DNA from: Planctomycetales bacterium
Lineage (GTDB): Bacteria > Planctomycetota > Phycisphaerae > SM23-33
Reading direction: 5' to 3'
DNA: 8,597 nucleotides
NCBI GenBank assembly: GCA_030642005.1
Contig: DAOWOP010000110.1
Coordinates: 1-8,597, forward strand
The position numbers and the translations under genes were made by a program. The first letter of the stretch is position 1; each line of letters starts with the position of its first letter. Under the pieces are notes generated by a model that worked only from the letters and a program-made list of their open reading frames with translations, was not told where the DNA came from and ran no database searches. Of the stretch, positions 6,152 through 8,597 are shown piece by piece.

Positions 6152-6958
6152 CCCCAGTTCGCGTGAGCGTTCGGCCGCTCGGCGGAAGGCGGTGATGAGA
6201 GCGTCTCGGACGCCGGATGATTCCATTGATTCAATGGCGGCCTGGGTCGTCCCGCCGGGGCTGGTAACTCTCGCCCGCAGGACCTCCGGCGGTTCACCGG
6301 AGCGGACCAGCAGTTCGCCCGCCCCGTGGCAGGTCTGGATCGCAAGAGCCATCGCCATGTCCCGGTCGAGTCCCTCTGCTACGCCGGCGGCGATCATGGC
6401 TTCGATGAGGTAGAAGAAATACGCAGGCCCGGACCCGCTGACGGCGATGACCGCGTCGATTAGTTCTTCGGGGATGCGAACGGTTTTTCCACAGGCGGCG
6501 AAGAGTTTTTCCGCCCAGGCTAAGTCCGCTTCTTTTGCGCCTGGCCCGGCGGCTACGGCGCTTAAGCCGGCGCCGACCAACATAGGCGTGTTCGGCATGA
6601 CGCGGACGATCCGCCCTTTGCCGCCAAGTTCCTCGAAGATAAATTGCGAGCGGATACCGGCGGCGATGCTGATTATCGTCGCGTCGGGGTGAACTGCTTC
6701 GGCGATACCTTCAAGCACCTCGGCCATCATTTGCGGCTTGACCGCGAGGATAATTCGCGGACATTTTGCGGCAATGGTATTATCGGATTCCGTTGTGATG
6801 CCCAGTTCGCGCGTGAAGTGCTGCCGGCGTGAAAATTGCGGATCGGAAGCGACAACGGCGTTATGACCGATAAGATTGGCCGAGATCACCCCGCGCAGCA
6901 GGGCTTCAGCCATATTGCCCGCACCGATAACGCCCAGTTTATAAGCAGAATGTGACAA
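6146..6958 (-). CDS. proC: Pyrroline-5-carboxylate reductase
   Basis: The 270-residue protein is a full-length ProC (EC 1.5.1.2), which reduces 1-pyrroline-5-carboxylate to L-proline with NAD(P)H, the last step of proline synthesis in the cytoplasm. The Rossmann domain starts at once with LGVIGAGNMAEAL (8-20), then has LAVKPQ (71-76) and MPNTP (121-125). The C-terminal dimerisation domain carries SGSGPAYFF (174-182) and the family signature VTSPGGTT (231-238). The start codon is TTG: an in-frame stop lies eight codons upstream and no ATG or GTG comes between, while a later start would cut the nucleotide-binding loop. The bases before it are A/G-rich but hold no clear Shine-Dalgarno site, so translation may be modest. 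The gene ends inside the arm of the palindromic repeat and converges on the racemase gene. It could be read from its own promoter or from the small-gene operon 171 bases upstream. Confidence 0.97.
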   Translation of the reverse strand: MSHSAYKLGVIGAGNMAEALLRGVISANLIGHNAVVASDPQFSRRQHFTRELGITTESDNTIAAKCPRIILAVKPQMMAEVLEGIAEAVHPDATIISIAAGIRSQFIFEELGGKGRIVRVMPNTPMLVGAGLSAVAAGPGAKEADLAWAEKLFAACGKTVRIPEELIDAVIAVSGSGPAYFFYLIEAMIAAGVAEGLDRDMAMALAIQTCHGAGELLVRSGEPPEVLRARVTSPGGTTQAAIESMESSGVRDALITAFRRAAERSRELGK

Positions 6959-6989
6959 TTTTCTTTTCTGTTTCTTTTAGCAAAAATAA

Positions 6990-7026
6990 AATCCTTGTAA
7001 TCCAATAATCCCCGTAATCCCGCTAT
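6990..7026 (-). repeat. GGATTA-type repeat, copy 1
   Basis: Read on the minus strand this stretch carries four GGATT(A) units at nine- to ten-base spacing. Its 7007-7026 part matches 7074-7093 at 18 of 20 positions. It is non-coding, upstream of proC. Confidence 0.65.
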
Positions 7027-7028
7027 CT

Positions 7029-7060
7029 TTCTTCTTCTTCTTCTTCTTCTTCTTCTTCTT
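7029..7060. repeat. (CTT)10 trinucleotide microsatellite
   Basis: Ten perfect CTT units occupy 7031-7060, with two further T bases before them. On the minus strand, the sense strand for proC, the tract reads as AAG/GAA repeats about 70 bases before the start codon. Long pure triplet runs are uncommon in bacterial DNA and tend to change length. The tract is bracketed by the two copies of the GGATTA-type repeat. Confidence 0.95.
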
Positions 7061-7073
7061 TGAACAAGATTGG

Positions 7074-7093
7074 AATCCCCATAATCCTGCTAT
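7074..7093 (-). repeat. GGATTA-type repeat, copy 2
   Basis: AATCCCCATAATCCTGCTAT matches 7007-7026 with two differences. Both copies are in the same orientation, 67 bases apart, on either side of the microsatellite. Confidence 0.7.
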
Positions 7094-7129
7094 ATAGTCT
7101 GTATGGTCCGCGCACCTGTCATTGTCGCC

Positions 7130-7324
7130 TCACTCGTCGAGGATTTCCAGCAGCCGGCCGGTAAGTTCCACGTATCGGTACTTATCTCGCGTGAGTCTGA
7201 TGAGTTGGTCGCGCCGATCCGATCCGGTTGCCTCGGCGGCGAGTTGGTCGTACTCGGCCGCTGCGGCTGTTACGGTCTGGAGCATCTCGTTGAAGTGTTC
7301 GCGGAGGATCGCTCGCTCAGGCAT
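7130..7324 (-). CDS. Small helical protein of unknown function (second gene of a coupled pair)
   Basis: The 64-residue product begins MPERAILREHF and ends in RYVELTGRLLEILDE. It is predicted by eye to be almost wholly helical: one helix at about 3-32, a short break at ATGSD (32-36), and a second helix at about 37-63, so a helical hairpin or coiled coil. The frame is open upstream to 7390, but the start at 7324 is preferred because AGGAGA stands seven to eight bases before it. Its ATG overlaps the end of the preceding gene (ATGCCTGA, eight bases shared), which implies translational coupling and a joint function. The second helix resembles the last helix of small ferritin-like domains (x-D-x-x-R-H-V-E-L), but the metal-binding positions are not kept (K, Y). 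No known family is recognised, and I assign no function. Confidence 0.65.
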   Translation of the reverse strand: MPERAILREHFNEMLQTVTAAAAEYDQLAAEATGSDRRDQLIRLTRDKYRYVELTGRLLEILDE

Positions 7325-7556
7325 GGCAGGTCTCCTGAGTCCAGCCGCCGGCCAGGGCCTGAATGACGGCGACGTGAGAGAGACCGTCATGCTTCATCGC
7401 CTCAAGGATGGTGTGAATCTCCGCCCGCTGCTCCTCGTCGAGACATTCGATGTGACGGAGTTCGTCGGCGCTGGCGTCAATCCGCCCCAGAAGCGACGCC
7501 TCCAGTTCGGCAACTTTCTCCAATCGGCCGAGACCTTGGCCCGAAACGGACGACAT
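7317..7556 (-). CDS. Small helical protein of unknown function (first gene of a coupled pair)
   Basis: The 79-residue product is probably helical throughout, with a helix at about 8-25, another from DASADELRHIECL (27-39) through the AEIHTILEAM stretch (45-54), and a third at SHVAVIQALAG (60-70). It contains an E32-x-x-H35 pair, H48, H56 and H61, and two cysteines (C38, C77), but no motif I can name. GGGAG stands eight bases before the ATG at 7556, a strong ribosome site, and a weak sigma70-type promoter lies just upstream. It overlaps the next small gene by eight bases. There is no signal peptide or membrane segment. The two proteins may form a complex, judging only from their coupling. It diverges from secA. 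Function unknown. Confidence 0.65.
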   Translation of the reverse strand: MSSVSGQGLGRLEKVAELEASLLGRIDASADELRHIECLDEEQRAEIHTILEAMKHDGLSHVAVIQALAGGWTQETCHA

Positions 7557-7583
7557 GATAAAACTCCCTTATCAACTACCACC

Positions 7584-7612
7584 ATTCTCGCATATCAGGG
7601 AAGGATTTACAA
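7584..7612 (-). promoter_or_regulatory. Possible promoter of the small-gene pair
   Basis: On the minus strand TTGTAA (7612-7607) and GAGAAT (7589-7584) are 17 bases apart, each matching the sigma70 consensus at four of six positions. Transcription would start near 7577, about 20 bases before the first small gene. This is a weak prediction. Confidence 0.35.
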
Positions 7613-7745
7613 GGGCCTGACTCGCTGATTTTATTGATATTATTCCAGCATCGTACCTGATGTCTTCCGGTTCGGTCTGTCCCTTGCGGCGTCTTCGGAA
7701 CACGCATCGTACGAGCCTGCAAGACCATTGGCAAGTTCGCATCGC

Positions 7746-7775
7746 TTGACGCCGTCGGATACAAGATGCGATACT
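7746..7775 (+). promoter_or_regulatory. Possible secA promoter with flanking inverted repeat
   Basis: TTGACG (7746-7751) and GATACT (7770-7775) are 18 bases apart. The predicted start of transcription, near 7782, would leave about 20 bases of leader before the ATG at 7804 and would argue against the two earlier in-frame ATGs. A 7-bp inverted repeat (TCGCATC at 7737-7743, GATGCGA at 7765-7771) sits next to the -35 and over the -10, as an operator might. All of this is sequence-pattern inference. Confidence 0.35.
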
Positions 7776-7803
7776 TATGCTGATGTTTTCTACGATAGGC
7801 AGA

Positions 7804-8597
7804 ATGTTCGTCAAGTTGCTTGGCGGTTCCCGGAACGAGCGGCTGGTCCGCGCGCGGATGGCTGTGGTTCGGGAGCGGATTAACGCGGCTGGGCGGAAGT
7901 TTGAAGATGAGTATTATGCTCTCGTTCGCCAGGCGGCTGAAGCGATGGACGGGAAGGTCGATGCGGACGAACTGGTCCGAATGGCCGAGTTGCTCCAGGT
8001 CGTGCCGGTAGTGGCGAAGGAGTGGCTGACGGGCAAGTCGGGCGATCTTCACCGCCGGTTGGCCGACGGCGAATCGCAGGAAAGTATCCTGGCCGAAGCG
8101 TTCTCCGCTGTTCGCATGGCGTCCTGGCTGGCGCGTGACCACCGCCAATTCGACGTGCAACTGGTCGCCGGGCAGGTGCTCCACGATGGAACAATCGCCG
8201 AAGAGGCGACCGGCGAGGGCAAGACCATCGCCTGTTACCCGGCTGTCTATATGGCCGTCCTGGACGACAAGAAGGTTCATATCGTTACCGTCAACGATTA
8301 CCTGGTCCAGCGCGACTGCGATTTTGCCTGGCCTATATTCGATCTGCTGGGTATGCGGGTCGGCGCGATCCAGCAGCCGATGGACAGCGCCGAGCGGCAG
8401 GAGCAATACGCCTGCGACGTCATCTACGGCACCAACAGCGAGTTCGGCTTCGACTACCTCCGCGACAATATGAAACTGTCGCCGGCAGAGCAGGTCCAGC
8501 AACGCCGCGATTACGCCATCGTCGATGAGGTTGATAACATCCTGATAGACGAGGCGCGGACGCCGTTGATTATTTCAGGTCCCGCCCTCGGCGACGT
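7804..8597 (+). CDS. secA: Preprotein translocase ATPase SecA, N-terminal part (runs off the window)
   Basis: The visible 264 residues are the front of SecA, the ATPase that drives unfolded proteins through the SecYEG channel. Recognisable parts are the N-terminal LLGGSRNER (5-13), QFDVQLVAGQVLHDGTIAE (115-133), the Walker A loop TGEGKT (136-141), VHIVTVNDYLVQRD (158-171), YGTNSEFGFDYLRDNM (208-223) and the Walker B/DEVD region with ILIDEARTPLIISG (246-259). The Walker A loop sits some 30 residues later than in E. coli SecA. The usual linker after the first helix (LSDEEL-like) is replaced by an unfamiliar stretch at about 30-95. The residues before the loop read AEEATGEGKT where SecA normally has AEM(K/R)TGEGKT. 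In-frame ATGs at 7777 and 7783 are also possible starts; 7804 was chosen from the conserved N-terminus, although its AGG ribosome site is weak. Identity is sure. Whether it is the main SecA or a second copy is open. Confidence 0.96.
   Translation, partial: MFVKLLGGSRNERLVRARMAVVRERINAAGRKFEDEYYALVRQAAEAMDGKVDADELVRMAELLQVVPVVAKEWLTGKSGDLHRRLADGESQESILAEAFSAVRMASWLARDHRQFDVQLVAGQVLHDGTIAEEATGEGKTIACYPAVYMAVLDDKKVHIVTVNDYLVQRDCDFAWPIFDLLGMRVGAIQQPMDSAERQEQYACDVIYGTNSEFGFDYLRDNMKLSPAEQVQQRRDYAIVDEVDNILIDEARTPLIISGPALGD

Noticed and set aside
7029..7060. Possible CRISPR-like array
   Set aside because: It is a pure triplet tract with no spacers; the flanking repeats are only two imperfect copies and no cas gene is present.
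7122..7628. Plus-strand ORF of 168 residues opposite the two small genes
   Set aside because: It lacks a ribosome site, while both minus-strand genes have strong ones and an overlap typical of coupled genes.
7576..8502. Long minus-strand ORF (308 residues) across the secA region
   Set aside because: The plus strand here encodes unmistakable SecA with all motifs; the opposite frame is a GC-rich shadow with no recognisable domain.

Overview
The window looks like chromosomal DNA from a free-living, GC-rich bacterium. The best guess is the Planctomycetota, perhaps Phycisphaerae-like. That guess rests on the mix of a cytosolic-type GH38 alpha-mannosidase with a non-canonical uronate isomerase, and on dispersed short-unit repeats (CACAGAGG and GGATTA types) between genes. 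It is an inference from style and gene content; no rRNA or other phylogenetic marker is fully present. No phage, insertion-sequence, CRISPR, tRNA or rRNA gene was seen.

Layout. 1-267: a perfect 28-bp palindrome at the edge, probably the terminator of an unseen gene, then a near-consensus sigma70 promoter. 268-468 (+): a short HicB-family protein with no HicA partner in view. 582-3704 (-): a 1040-residue GH38 alpha-mannosidase with all expected metal and catalytic residues. 3705-3886: a divergent regulatory region with two clear inverted repeats. 3887-5137 (+): a 416-residue uronate isomerase of the short Bacillus halodurans Bh0493 type, followed after 43 bases by an aspartate/glutamate racemase-family gene (5181-6035, +), probably in one operon. 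6036-6145: a 110-bp palindromic repeat element lying exactly between two convergent stop codons. 6146-6958 (-): proC, starting with TTG. 6959-7129: a non-coding stretch with a (CTT)10 microsatellite between two copies of a GGATTA-type repeat. 7130-7324 and 7317-7556 (-): two small overlapping genes of unknown function. 7557-7803: divergent promoter region. 7804 to the window end (+): the N-terminal part of secA.

How the genes relate. The mannosidase and the uronate isomerase diverge from a shared control region and both fit breakdown of complex carbohydrate: mannosyl ends are removed by the first and hexuronic acids are channelled into central metabolism by the second. The racemase downstream is not an obvious partner. 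proC (proline synthesis) and secA (protein export) are housekeeping genes; the two small proteins between them have no assigned role.

I found no clear new multi-gene system. The most notable items are the convergent-gene palindrome whose arms run into both stop codons, the two inverted repeats in the mannosidase/isomerase control region (one of which could pair with the isomerase ribosome binding site), the repeat-bracketed microsatellite, the coupled pair of small unknown proteins, and a SecA with an enlarged, unusual N-terminal region and an altered approach to its ATP-binding loop.
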